NCBI RefSeq assembly: GCF_030708455.1
Contig: NZ_JAUYWF010000014.1
Location: forward strand, 1 to 64,000
Origin: Halomonas sp. SSL-5
Lineage (GTDB): Bacteria > Pseudomonadota > Gammaproteobacteria > Pseudomonadales > Halomonadaceae
Direction of reading: 5' to 3'
DNA: 64,000 nucleotides
Of this stretch, positions 9,271 through 17,143 are shown in pieces. Under the pieces are notes generated by a model. The model saw nothing but the letters and a program-made list of their open reading frames with translations, had not been told where the DNA came from and ran no database searches. The number at the start of each line of letters is the position of its first letter. Within the stretch, counting starts at the first letter, position 1. Both the position numbers and the translations under genes were made by a program.

Positions 9271-9393
9271 GGTTCAATCCCCTCCCTGGTAACGAGCGAG
9301 CCGGCCCCGCAGGGTGGCCAACTCGCTTTGCTTAACCCTTGGTCCATCGCGTGGGCCACAGGCCGATCGCCGAGGATGGCGATGCCAGGCCAG

Positions 9394-10902
9394 TCACGCC
9401 CCCTTCCCTGGGTCGTCCGCGCGCCGCTTCGCCTTGTGCCGCGAGGTCATGAACCGATAGAGGGCCAGCAGGATGGAACCTACCGTCAGGGCGATAAAGA
9501 ACCAGGTGATCGGGCCACGCATGAAGATGGACAGGTCGTTGGAGCCGATCAGCAGCGAGCGCCGCAGGTTGTCCTCGAACATCGGTCCCAGAATGAAGCC
9601 GATCAGGAAAGGGGCCGCGGGAATGCCGGTACGGTTGAACACATAGCCCAGAAGCCCGAAGGCCAGCATCAGCCAGACGTCGAACGTGTCGTTGTTGACC
9701 GCATAGGCCCCGTACACGCAGAACATCAGCACGATCGGGAAGAGGATCGCCTTGGGAATATCGGCGATCAGCGAGAAGTAGCGGATTGCCGCGTTACCCA
9801 CGAACAGCAGGATCACCGAACTGAGCATGATGCCGAGGAACAACGCATAGATCAGGGTCAGGTTCTCCTGGAACATGAGCGGGCCGGGTGTCAGGCCATG
9901 AACCATGAAGGCGCCCAGGATGATGGCCGTGATCACATCCCCCGGAATCCCCAATGAAAGCAGCGGGATCAGCGTGGCCCCGGCGACGCCGTTGTTGCCC
10001 GCCTCGGAGGCGGCCACGCCTTCCACCTCGCCCTTGCCGAAGCGCTCGGGGTGGGGCGAGCGGCGCTTGGCATCGCTGTAGGAGATGAATGCGGCGGCGG
10101 TGGCCCCGGTGCCCGGAATCGCACCGATGGCCACCCCGATCAGGCTGCCACGAATGATGCTCTTGAGGCTGTGCTTGAGTTCGGCCCATGATACGCCGGC
10201 GCCACTGGCCTTGGCGGTCAGGTGGGGTACCACCTTCTTGCGATAGAACTCGATGATCTCCGGGATGGCAAACAGGCCGATCAACAGCGGGATGAACGAG
10301 ATGCTGTCCATCAGGTTGTAGTTGCCGAAGGTCAGCCGCTGCGAGCCGAACACCGAATCCAGTCCTACCAGCGAGAGCAGGATCCCCAGCAGTGCCGCAA
10401 TCAGGCCCTTTATCATCGAGCCACTGGCGAGCGAGATGATGATGGTCAGCGAGAAGCAGATCAGCCAGAAGAACTCCGGCGCCCCGAAGTTGAGGGCGAT
10501 CTTCGCCAGGTAGGCGGCAAAGAAGATCAGCGCGATGTTGGAGATGAAGTCCGCAATCACGGAGGAGTAGAGCGCCATCTTCAGCGCCTTCTTCGCTTCG
10601 CCCTGCTGGGCCATGGGATAGCCGTCCAGCAGGGTACAGGCAGACGCCGGCGAGCCCGGGGTACGAATCAAGATGGCGGTGATCGACCCGCCATACATGC
10701 CCCCCTTGTAGATGCCCACCAGCAGCAGGATCGCCGCCACCGGCTCCATGGAGAAGGTAAAGGGCAGTGCCAGGGCCACGGCCATGGTCGCCGTCAGACC
10801 GGGAATGGAGCCGACCGTCACGCCAATCACCACGCCGATGGCAATCGCCAGGAAATTCTCGGTGGCCAAGAAGAGCTGCAGCACTTCCGTAAAGTTTTCC
10901 AT
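9394..10902 (-). CDS. tctA: Tripartite tricarboxylate transporter, large membrane subunit TctA
   Basis: 502 residues with about twelve membrane segments. The N-terminal VTVGSIPGLTATMAVALALP and the later IRTPGSPASACTLLDGYP and GAIPGTGATAAAFISY segments are the two glycine/proline-rich signatures of the TctA family. It is the ion-coupled permease that takes ligand from TctC. Gene order tctC-tctB-tctA on the minus strand is canonical. Family members import citrate, dicarboxylates, aromatic acids and others, so the ligand is open; context suggests the acid degraded by the flanking enzymes. Confidence 0.94.
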   Translation of the reverse strand: MENFTEVLQLFLATENFLAIAIGVVIGVTVGSIPGLTATMAVALALPFTFSMEPVAAILLLVGIYKGGMYGGSITAILIRTPGSPASACTLLDGYPMAQQGEAKKALKMALYSSVIADFISNIALIFFAAYLAKIALNFGAPEFFWLICFSLTIIISLASGSMIKGLIAALLGILLSLVGLDSVFGSQRLTFGNYNLMDSISFIPLLIGLFAIPEIIEFYRKKVVPHLTAKASGAGVSWAELKHSLKSIIRGSLIGVAIGAIPGTGATAAAFISYSDAKRRSPHPERFGKGEVEGVAASEAGNNGVAGATLIPLLSLGIPGDVITAIILGAFMVHGLTPGPLMFQENLTLIYALFLGIMLSSVILLFVGNAAIRYFSLIADIPKAILFPIVLMFCVYGAYAVNNDTFDVWLMLAFGLLGYVFNRTGIPAAPFLIGFILGPMFEDNLRRSLLIGSNDLSIFMRGPITWFFIALTVGSILLALYRFMTSRHKAKRRADDPGKGA

Positions 10903-10934
10903 ATGTCACCTGATCTTCAGTGAGTGCCAGCCCT

Positions 10935-11435
10935 TCAGAGCGGCATCATCGGCAGTGGTACGTTCATGACCTCGGTAAACAGCAGAGATACGCCTACCGG
11001 GAAGGCGATGGCCAGACCGTAGACCCACCAGACACGCACCGGGTGGGCGATGAACAGTATCAGGGTGGCGAGAATGCCGCTGATGATCGCGCCCAGCATC
11101 TCGAACAGGCCAACGTAGACCACCAGTGCCAACGCCATCAGGGCAAAGCGCAGCCAGGGACCACGCTCGAAGCGGCGCCCGCTGTCCTCGCCATCGTCGG
11201 CGACCAGCACCCCCTGGATCATCATCAGCAGTGAGAACACCAGCAACAGCCAGCCGACGATCGTCGGTAACCAGCGCGGCGACATCATCGGGTTCTGCAG
11301 GATGGGGGGTTCACCGATATAGTTGGGCACCAGGTAGAAAAGCAACAGCAAGGAAAAGCCCAGCAGCACTGCACCCGCGACCACGTCCCACGGGTCCTTG
11401 ATCAGCGTGCCGCCGGTCGAGCGAGACTTCGTCAT
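10935..11435 (-). CDS. tctB: Tripartite tricarboxylate transporter, small membrane subunit TctB
   Basis: A 166-residue protein with four hydrophobic segments (DVVAGAVLLGFSLLLLFYLV, WLPTIVGWLLLVFSLLMMI, then two closely spaced near the C-terminus), the topology of the poorly conserved TctB subunit. I place the start at the ATG at 11435 (MTKSRSTGG), preceded by GGAGAGGG, rather than at a longer upstream frame that runs into an intergenic hairpin. It lies between tctC and tctA, 32 bases from tctA. Confidence 0.9.
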   Translation of the reverse strand: MTKSRSTGGTLIKDPWDVVAGAVLLGFSLLLLFYLVPNYIGEPPILQNPMMSPRWLPTIVGWLLLVFSLLMMIQGVLVADDGEDSGRRFERGPWLRFALMALALVVYVGLFEMLGAIISGILATLILFIAHPVRVWWVYGLAIAFPVGVSLLFTEVMNVPLPMMPL

Positions 11436-11480
11436 CGGGGATACCCTCTCCACGTGAATCTCTCGACATGGAAACCAATT

Positions 11481-11505
11481 GAGGCGAGGGCCGGGCCCTC
11501 GCCTC
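11481..11505 (-). terminator. Intergenic hairpin between tctC and tctB
   Basis: GAGGCGAGGGCC and GGCCCTCGCCTC form perfect 12-bp arms around a single base, so the folded loop will open a few pairs. There is no T-run. It lies 25 bases after the tctC stop, inside the operon. A likely role is partial termination or 3'-end protection, so that the binding protein is made in excess over the membrane subunits, as in many binding-protein operons; this is inference. Confidence 0.6.
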
Positions 11506-11529
11506 ACCAGCTATGTATTAACCAATGAC

Positions 11530-12519
11530 TTACTCTTGGCGAATACCGGCTTCGGCCGCCACCTTGTCCCAGCGGGCAACTTCATCAGCGATGAAGGCCT
11601 TGAACTCGTCGCCGGCGACGGTGCCAGGCTCGGCCCCCAGCTGCTCGACGAAGCTCAGGAACTCCTCGCGCTCCATTACCTTGTTCAGAGCCTCCTGCAT
11701 GGTCTCGGTCGCCTCTTCCGGGAAGGATTCATGGGCGATCAGGCCGAACCAGGCGGTGGTGACGAACTGGTCGAGGTTGTGCTCGCCAATCTCCTTCAGG
11801 GTCGGCACCTCGGGCAGGTACTCGGAGCGCTCGGCGGAGGTCACCGCCAGTGCCTTCAGGTCGCCGGATTGAATGTGCGAGAACACGGTGGGCATGTTCT
11901 CGAAGGAGACATCCACATCGCCCCCCAGCAGCGCCGGCAGGGCAGCCCCGCTGCCGGCGAAGGGTACTGCGGTCATGTTGGTCTGGGTTAGTGTCTTAAA
12001 CAGTTCGCCCGACATGTGGATGGAGCTGCCCACGCCGCTATGGCTGAAGGTCATGTTCTGCTCCTTAGCCGCCTCCACGAACTCCAGCACGCTGTTGTAG
12101 GGGCTATCTGCGGGCACCACCATCACGTTGGGAATATCGATCATGTTCTGGATGAACACGAAGTCCTCGACCGGATCATAGGCAAGGTTGGGATAGATAG
12201 CGGCGCCGATGGTATGGCCTGGGGAGGCCATCAGGATGGTGTGATCGGCATCGCGTCCGCCGCGGGCAAGACGGCCGGTCGCCACGGTAGAGCCTGCACC
12301 CGGGCGGTTCTCCACTATCACGTTGGCGTCGATCTCGTCCTGGAGCAGGTCCGCCACGCGGCGGGAAAGCACGTCGGTAGTTCCGCCCGGGGCATAGGGC
12401 ACCACCAGGCGCACGTCGTCGGTGGGCCACTCCTCAGCATGCGCGGTGGACACCGAGAGGGCCATCGCCACGGCCCCACCACAGGTGGCGGCAGAGAGCG
12501 CCTTGAGAAACGTTTTCAT
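11530..12519 (-). CDS. tctC: Tripartite tricarboxylate transporter substrate-binding protein (TctC/Bug family)
   Basis: 329 residues with a Sec signal peptide (MKTFLKALSAA, cleavage near STAHA-EE) and the Bug-family motifs VRLVVPYAPGGTTDVLSRRVA and NVIVENRPGAGSTVATGRLAR, then the central DYNP-like loop and GVGSSIHMSGELFK. It captures a carboxylate in the periplasm for TctAB. It is the first gene of the transporter operon and has a degenerate copy of the IclR-type palindrome 24 bases upstream of its ATG. Confidence 0.94.
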   Translation of the reverse strand: MKTFLKALSAATCGGAVAMALSVSTAHAEEWPTDDVRLVVPYAPGGTTDVLSRRVADLLQDEIDANVIVENRPGAGSTVATGRLARGGRDADHTILMASPGHTIGAAIYPNLAYDPVEDFVFIQNMIDIPNVMVVPADSPYNSVLEFVEAAKEQNMTFSHSGVGSSIHMSGELFKTLTQTNMTAVPFAGSGAALPALLGGDVDVSFENMPTVFSHIQSGDLKALAVTSAERSEYLPEVPTLKEIGEHNLDQFVTTAWFGLIAHESFPEEATETMQEALNKVMEREEFLSFVEQLGAEPGTVAGDEFKAFIADEVARWDKVAAEAGIRQE

Positions 12520-12542
12520 GTTTGCCTCCTAAATCCGGCTTG

Positions 12543-12563
12543 ATTGTCCGCTGTGCAGTCATT
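12543..12563. promoter_or_regulatory. Degenerate copy of the IclR-type operator upstream of tctC
   Basis: TTGTCCGCTGTGCAGTCATT within this site matches the palindrome core at 3748-3768 in 17 of 21 positions by hand alignment, including the whole left arm TGTCCGC. It lies 24-44 bases upstream of the tctC ATG, where a regulator would overlap the promoter. It links the transporter to the regulator that I propose for the catabolic genes. Confidence 0.6.
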
Positions 12564-12983
12564 TTATCCGCAAATCATGTGCAGCGTACTGTGCGGGGGA
12601 GAGGGTCGATATCCGACTTTAGTTTAGCTCGCGCCGACTGTCGGCTCCTCTCACTCTCGCCCTCATCCTTGATACACGCCTTTTCCGTCCCACTCAATTG
12701 AGGTAGTTAACGGAAATGATGCAGATCACACGGGGGTGTAGACGACACGCCAGGCATCGCGGCTTGACGCCAGGTTACACTGTTCATTCCGTAGGGCATG
12801 CCTTACAGCTAGGCTCGTGATGGGCAGGCTTAAGACAACTACCGTCGAATCCTCACGTGGAAGATTTGGCGGTAGTGGGACTGGTAGGATGACACTACCA
12901 TGGTGACCGGTTGCTAAGGGTGCGGGAACCGGAGATGCTAAAACGTAATCGTTCGCCCCAGCCCCACCAGTGAGGAGACAACA
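12564..12983 (+). other. Intergenic region and structured leader of hglS
   Basis: No convincing gene is seen in these 420 bases. A TTGACG near 12763 may be the -35 of hglS. GTAGGGCATGCCTTAC (12791-12806) is a near-perfect palindrome and could be an operator. Further on, ACTACCG (12838-12844) can pair with CGGTAGT (12870-12876), while the overlapping GGTAGTG (12871-12877) can pair with CACTACC (12893-12899); the two hairpins exclude each other. CCGGTT (12907-12912) pairs with AACCGG (12927-12932). A TGAGGAG ribosome site follows. This may be a cis-acting RNA switch; no known class was recognised. Confidence 0.45.
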
Positions 12984-14327
12984 ATGAGCCAGTGGCTCCC
13001 TCAGGACCAGATTCGCGACATGTTCTCCCATGCCATGTCTGAGATGTACCGCCAGGAGGTACCGCAGTACGGCACCCTGATCGAGTTGGTCGAGACGATC
13101 AACAGAGAGGTCCTCGATGCCAACCCGACCCTGGCGATGGAACTTGACCAGAGTGGTGAACTGGCTCGGCTGGATGTCGAGCGTCACGGCGCCATTCGCG
13201 TGGGCACCGCGAAGGAGCTGGCCATGTTGCGCCGGCTGTTCGCAGTGATGGGCATGCATCCGGTGGGCTACTACGATCTATCGATGGCCGGCGTACCGGT
13301 CCACTCCACCGCATTCCGGCCGTTGGATGACAAGGCGCTCAATAGCAACCCGTTCCGAGTGTTCACCTCGCTGCTGCGCATGGAGTTGATTGAAAATACC
13401 GAGTTGCGCGACCGGGCCTCGGAGATTCTCGCGGCTCGGGACATTTTTACACCGACAGCCCGCCAACTGGTCGCGACTGCAGAGACCCAGGGCGGCTTGA
13501 ATGCAGACCAGGCGAACCGATTCGTGAACGAAGCTCTCGAAACATTCCGCTGGCACCGACAAGCCACCGTTGACCTGTCCACATATCGTGCGCTGAGTGC
13601 CGAGCATCGGCTCATTGCCGATGTCGTCTGCTTCCGTGGCCCGCATATCAACCACCTGACCCCACGCACCCTTGATATTGATGAAGTTCAGCGCCGCATG
13701 AGCCAGGTCGGCATCGACCCCAAGACGATCATCGAGGGCCCCCCTCGTCGCCGGTGCCCCATTCTGCTGCGCCAGACCAGCTTCAAGGCGCTCGAGGAAA
13801 CAATTGATTTTGCCGACGACGAAGAGGGGCAACACACCGCACGGTTTGGAGAGATCGAACAGAGAGGTGTGGCACTGACGCATAAAGGACGCAAACTCTA
13901 CGATCGCCTGCTTGCTGAATCCCGCCAGCAAGGCAGTGCAGCGGATAATGATAGCCATCAGGCCCAGCTTGACTCGGTCTTTGAGGGGTTCCCCGATGAT
14001 CACGATATCCTCCGACGTGAAGGGCTCGCCTTCTATCAATACTTTGCTGTACCAGGCGTGCAAGCCAACCCGGATGACGATGTGGAGGCACTGGTCGAGG
14101 CGGGTGCACTCGTCGCAAGTCCAATGATTTACGAAGATTTCCTACCAGTCAGCGCAGCCGGAATTTTCCAGTCCAATCTGGGCGATGATGCCCGCGACGA
14201 ATACACCGCCCAGTCGAACCAAGCGCAGTTCCAAGCGGCGTTGGAGGGGGCTGTTATCGACGAGATTACACTGTACGAAGAGCGTCAGCAGGCGTCGCTC
14301 GAAGCAGCCCTGGCGGAATTCCGATAG
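12984..14327 (+). CDS. hglS: 2-oxoadipate dioxygenase/decarboxylase (HglS/YdcJ, DUF1338)
   Basis: 447 residues. The enzyme is a non-haem Fe(II) protein of the VOC superfamily that turns 2-oxoadipate into D-2-hydroxyglutarate in D-lysine catabolism. The family's conserved elements are present: RHGAIRVGT with His68 and Arg72, VGYYDLSMAGVPVHSTAFRP, NPFRVFTSLLR, GPHINHLTPR with His224, and IEQRG with Glu292. His68, His224 and Glu292 have the spacing I recall for the metal ligands of the Pseudomonas enzyme. It is monocistronic, behind a long leader. No other D-lysine pathway gene is in the window. Known family, so the function is fairly secure. Confidence 0.9.
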   Translation: MSQWLPQDQIRDMFSHAMSEMYRQEVPQYGTLIELVETINREVLDANPTLAMELDQSGELARLDVERHGAIRVGTAKELAMLRRLFAVMGMHPVGYYDLSMAGVPVHSTAFRPLDDKALNSNPFRVFTSLLRMELIENTELRDRASEILAARDIFTPTARQLVATAETQGGLNADQANRFVNEALETFRWHRQATVDLSTYRALSAEHRLIADVVCFRGPHINHLTPRTLDIDEVQRRMSQVGIDPKTIIEGPPRRRCPILLRQTSFKALEETIDFADDEEGQHTARFGEIEQRGVALTHKGRKLYDRLLAESRQQGSAADNDSHQAQLDSVFEGFPDDHDILRREGLAFYQYFAVPGVQANPDDDVEALVEAGALVASPMIYEDFLPVSAAGIFQSNLGDDARDEYTAQSNQAQFQAALEGAVIDEITLYEERQQASLEAALAEFR

Positions 14328-14427
14328 CCGAGGCATTGCTCTGGTCGCGACAAGGGGTCCCCAGTCTGAATCAAGTGCCGGGTCCTCTGGGGCCATGACA
14401 AGCGTCAATCAAGTCCCAGCCTGTCAA

Positions 14428-14468
14428 TGGCCATCAGAACTGGCCCAGTGGCCAACAAAACTGACCCA
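14428..14468. repeat. Two 20-bp direct repeats resembling an IS21-family end
   Basis: TGGCCATCAGAACTGGCCCA (14428-14447) and TGGCCAACAAAACTGACCCA (14449-14468) are tandem copies differing at three or four positions. Read on the other strand they give repeated TGGGCCAGTT blocks like the multiple terminal repeats of IS21-type elements. No transposase or helper ATPase is nearby, so this would be an end remnant. It abuts the point where the integrase gene is broken. Confidence 0.35.
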
Positions 14469-14475
14469 CCCGTGA

Positions 14476-15276
14476 TCGTCAGCTGATCGCCTACGTTCAC
14501 TCCGTAACCTCTGAGCCGCCCTCGACAACCCCCGTGCCGATGCCTTTACCGCTCAGGACTGGGCCGAGTACCGGACCCGTCGCCTCCAGGAGGTCAAACC
14601 CTCCTCGGTTAACCACGAACACGTTTACCTGAAGACCGTATTTTCTGAACTCCAGCACCTCGACCTCTGGCAAGGCCCCAACCCCCTTGCCAATGTCCGC
14701 AAGGTGCGGACCGATGAGACCGAAATGGCCTTCCTCAGCCTCGACCAGGTCCGCCGCCTCTTGGCTCACCTCAAGGCCAAGCCTAATCGGGATTGCTACT
14801 TCATCACCCTGGTCTGTCTCTCCACTGGCGCCCGCTGGAGTGAAGCCCAGACCCTACGCTCGGGGCAAGTCCGCAAGGGTCGCCTCACCTTCCAGACAAC
14901 CAAGTCCGGCAAGAAGCGTACCGTTCCCATTTCCTCGGCCCTGGTCGGCCAGCTTCGCCAGCGTCGTGCAGTAGGTCGCCTCTTCGGCAATGCCTACAAA
15001 ACCTTTCAATCGGCCATCAAGGATCTCGGGATTGGCCCTGCCCCCGGCCAGTTGACTCACGTCCTCCGGCATACCTTCGCCAGCCACTTCATGATGAACG
15101 GCGGTAACATCCTGATCCTCCAACGCATCCTGGGCCACCAGTCCATTACCATGACCATGCGCTATGCTCACTTCGCGCCTGACCACCTGGAGGAAGCGGT
15201 AAAGTTAAACCCTGTCGCGCATCTCGGTCGACACAATGTTGACGCGCACAAAAAAACCGCCACAATGGACGGTTAG
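14476..15276 (+). pseudogene. Tyrosine recombinase (phage-type integrase), truncated and interrupted
   Basis: The frame encodes the C-terminal half of a P2-type integrase: a core-binding remnant (DNPRADAFTAQDWAEYRTRR ... HEHVYLKTVFSEL, from about 14521) and the catalytic domain with LSTGARWSEAQTL, TTKSGKKRTVPIS, the box LTHVLRHTFASHF and LGHQSITMTMRYAHF, holding Arg, His-x-x-Arg, His and the nucleophile Tyr. A TGA at 14512-14514 interrupts the frame, with integrase-like residues DRLRSLRNL before it, and the N-terminal arm-binding domain is gone. A GTG at 14704 could start a 190-residue fragment. The gene ends 36 bases from the 3' end of tRNA-Thr, a common integration site. Confidence 0.85.
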
Positions 15277-15312
15277 TTATCGCTCTAAAGTACTGAAAAA
15301 CAAGGCTTTAAA

Positions 15313-15388
<76 letters not shown>

Positions 15389-15434
15389 AGCTGCCGCACT
15401 TGCAACGGCTTTGAGGACGAGGCCCTCTTAGCGA

Positions 15435-15466
15435 GAAAGACCGTGAACTCGAGTCCACGGTCTTTC
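15435..15466. terminator. Hairpin in the spacer between tRNA-Gln and tRNA-Thr
   Basis: GAAAGACCGTG and CACGGTCTTTC form perfect 11-bp arms around a 10-base loop that itself contains ACTCGAGT. It could be a processing site, a partial terminator setting tRNA-Thr levels, or a relic of a lost tRNA. Confidence 0.5.
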
Positions 15467-15483
15467 GAAAACGAGGTTGGCGA

Positions 15484-15558
15484 TGGCTGGGGTACCAGGA
15501 TTCGAACCTGGGAATGCCGATACCAAAAACCGGTGCCTTACCACTTGGCTATACCCCA
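15484..15558 (-). tRNA. tRNA-Gln (anticodon TTG)
   Basis: 75 bases with CCA encoded. Acceptor TGGGGTA/TACCCCA with discriminator G, anticodon stem CCGGT/ATCGG around TTTTGGT, T-arm with TTCGAAT. The sequence is close to the Escherichia coli tRNA-Gln(UUG). It is the middle gene of the Phe-Gln-Thr cluster. Confidence 0.97.
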
Positions 15559-15564
15559 GCAGCG

Positions 15565-15640
15565 TGGTGGCCAGAGACGGAATCGAACCGCCGACACGGG
15601 GATTTTCAATCCCCTGCTCTACCAACTGAGCTATCTGGCC
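15565..15640 (-). tRNA. tRNA-Phe (anticodon GAA)
   Basis: 76 bases with CCA encoded. Acceptor GGCCAGA/TCTGGCC, anticodon stem GGGGA/TCCCC around TTGAAAA, T-arm with TTCGATT. It is the first gene of the cluster and lies just downstream of a good promoter at 15658-15686. Confidence 0.97.
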
Positions 15641-15657
15641 CCTTGCCAACGGTGCGT

Positions 15658-15686
15658 ATTAAACCCCAGCTGGCCTTTCTCGTCAA
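15658..15686 (-). promoter_or_regulatory. Sigma-70 promoter of the tRNA cluster
   Basis: On the minus strand TTGACG (15686-15681), 17 bases, then TTTAAT (15663-15658). Initiation would fall near 15651, about ten bases before mature tRNA-Phe. Confidence 0.75.
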
Positions 15687-15700
15687 CCCCTTTCTTTTCA

Positions 15701-15973
15701 TCAAGATGAGGGCGGCACATAGCCCTCGGCATGATCGGTCTCGCGGTTGTCCAGGAAGCGCTCCATCTGCTCCATCAAGTACTCCCGGGTGGACGGATCG
15801 AGCATGTTGAGATGCTTCTCGTTGATCAGGCGGGTCTGCAGGGCCTGCCACTCCTCCCAGGCCTTGCGTGACACGCTGGCCTGGATCTCCTGCCCCTTCT
15901 TGCCGGGCAGCGGGGGAAACGGCAGGGCCTCGAGCTCCTGCTGATACTTGCGACAGAACACGGTCTGGCTCAT
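15701..15973 (-). CDS. yggX: Fe(2+)-trafficking / oxidative damage protection protein YggX
   Basis: 90 residues, full family length, starting MSQTVFCRKYQQELEALPFP with the conserved Cys7 and the PPLPGKKG and WQ-LQT-LINE-LN segments. YggX protects iron-sulfur enzymes from oxidation and helps hold labile iron. The start is the ATG at 15973. It lies 26 bases downstream of mutY on the same strand, the arrangement seen in enterics and pseudomonads, where both limit oxidative damage. Confidence 0.96.
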   Translation of the reverse strand: MSQTVFCRKYQQELEALPFPPLPGKKGQEIQASVSRKAWEEWQALQTRLINEKHLNMLDPSTREYLMEQMERFLDNRETDHAEGYVPPSS

Positions 15974-15999
15974 GGGACGACTCCTTGGCAAAGGCGGAC

Positions 16000-17091
16000 T
16001 CAGGGTCCCGGCGGCGTGTCCAGGGTGAAGGTCGCCAGGCTCGCCAGCAGCGCCTTCACCGGGGCCGCCAGGCCCACGGCATCGGGGTTATCGGGATCGT
16101 ACCAGCGGCGCGTCTCGCCGATCGCATCGAGGCGCTCGACCCGCGCCGGCTGGGGGGTGATCTCCAGGCGGAAGTGACTGAAGACATGAGTGAAGGGGGA
16201 CCGGGCGGGCGCGAGCTCGCTGCCCGGCGCATGGCTATCCAGCCAGGCCTCGAGCGCCGGGGCATCATCGAACTGGGGCAGGCTCCACAGCCCGCCCCAC
16301 AGGCCGGAGGGTGGGCGCTGCTCCAGCAGCACCCGCCCACGGGCATCACGCAGCAGCAGCATGCGGGTGGTTCGGGTGGGCAGCGCCTTCTTCGGCTTCG
16401 ATTCCGGAAAGCGGCGCTCCTCGCCGCGCGCATGGGCCAGGCAGACATCGTTGAAGGGGCAGCGGCCGCACTCGGGGGTGCCGCGCCGGCACAGGGTGGC
16501 GCCCAGGTCCATCATCGCCTGGGTGAAGTCGGCCAGGCGCTCGTGGGGCGTGTAGTGCTCGGCCAGCGCCCACAATCGGCGCTCCACCGCGGGTCGCCCC
16601 GGCCAGCCTGGTATGGCGTGCAGGCGGGTGAGACTGCGCTTGACGTTGCCATCGAGGATCACCGCGCGGCGTCCCTCGCTCTGGGCGACGATGGCCCCGG
16701 CGGTGGAGCGCCCGATGCCGGGCAGGGCCGCCATCGCCTCGAGGCTGTGGACCGGAAACTCCCCGCCATGCTCGTCGACCACCACCCGGGCGGCCTTGTG
16801 GAGATTGCGCCCTCGGGCGTAGTAGCCGAGCCCGGTCCACAGGTGCAGCACCTCGTCCTGCTCCGCCGCCGCCAGGCGCTGCACATCGGGAAAGCGCGCC
16901 ATGAAGCGCTCGAAGTAGGGGATCACGGTGGCGACCTGGGTCTGCTGCAGCATGATCTCCGAGACCCACACCCGGTAAGGCGTGCGCCGGCATTGCCAGG
17001 GCAGGTCGTGGCGACCGTGGGCGTCGAACCAGTCGAGCAGGCGCCGCTGGAAGGTCGCGGGAGCGAGTACGGGCGACGGAGTATCGGTCAT
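16000..17091 (-). CDS. mutY: Adenine DNA glycosylase MutY
   Basis: 363 residues. It removes A mispaired with 8-oxoguanine. The catalytic Glu45 is in [12 protein letters not shown], the helix-hairpin-helix in [14 protein letters not shown] (residues 121-134), and the Asp147 base in ILDGNVKR; four cysteines in [18 protein letters not shown] bind [4Fe-4S]. A C-terminal MutT-like domain (about 230-350) reads 8-oxoG. Its ATG lies only nine bases after the T-run of a terminator-like hairpin and has no clear ribosome site, so translation may be weak or tied to read-through from asmA. Confidence 0.96.
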   Translation of the reverse strand: MTDTPSPVLAPATFQRRLLDWFDAHGRHDLPWQCRRTPYRVWVSEIMLQQTQVATVIPYFERFMARFPDVQRLAAAEQDEVLHLWTGLGYYARGRNLHKAARVVVDEHGGEFPVHSLEAMAALPGIGRSTAGAIVAQSEGRRAVILDGNVKRSLTRLHAIPGWPGRPAVERRLWALAEHYTPHERLADFTQAMMDLGATLCRRGTPECGRCPFNDVCLAHARGEERRFPESKPKKALPTRTTRMLLLRDARGRVLLEQRPPSGLWGGLWSLPQFDDAPALEAWLDSHAPGSELAPARSPFTHVFSHFRLEITPQPARVERLDAIGETRRWYDPDNPDAVGLAAPVKALLASLATFTLDTPPGP

Positions 17092-17099
17092 TGCGGCTC

Positions 17100-17128
17100 A
17101 AAAAAAGGCGCCGGCACCGGGCCGACGC
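17100..17128 (-). terminator. Rho-independent terminator/attenuator after asmA
   Basis: On the minus strand GCGTCGG, a seven-base loop, CCGGCGC, then C and seven T. One G-T pair is in the stem. It sits between the asmA stop and the mutY start, so it either ends the asmA message or attenuates mutY. Confidence 0.75.
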
Positions 17129-17143
17129 AGGGACTGACTTTGC

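Noticed and set aside
14512..14514. TGA in the integrase frame as a selenocysteine codon (selD is present)
   Set aside because: No SECIS-like structure was seen, integrases are not selenoproteins, and the N-terminus is missing anyway; a nonsense mutation is simpler.
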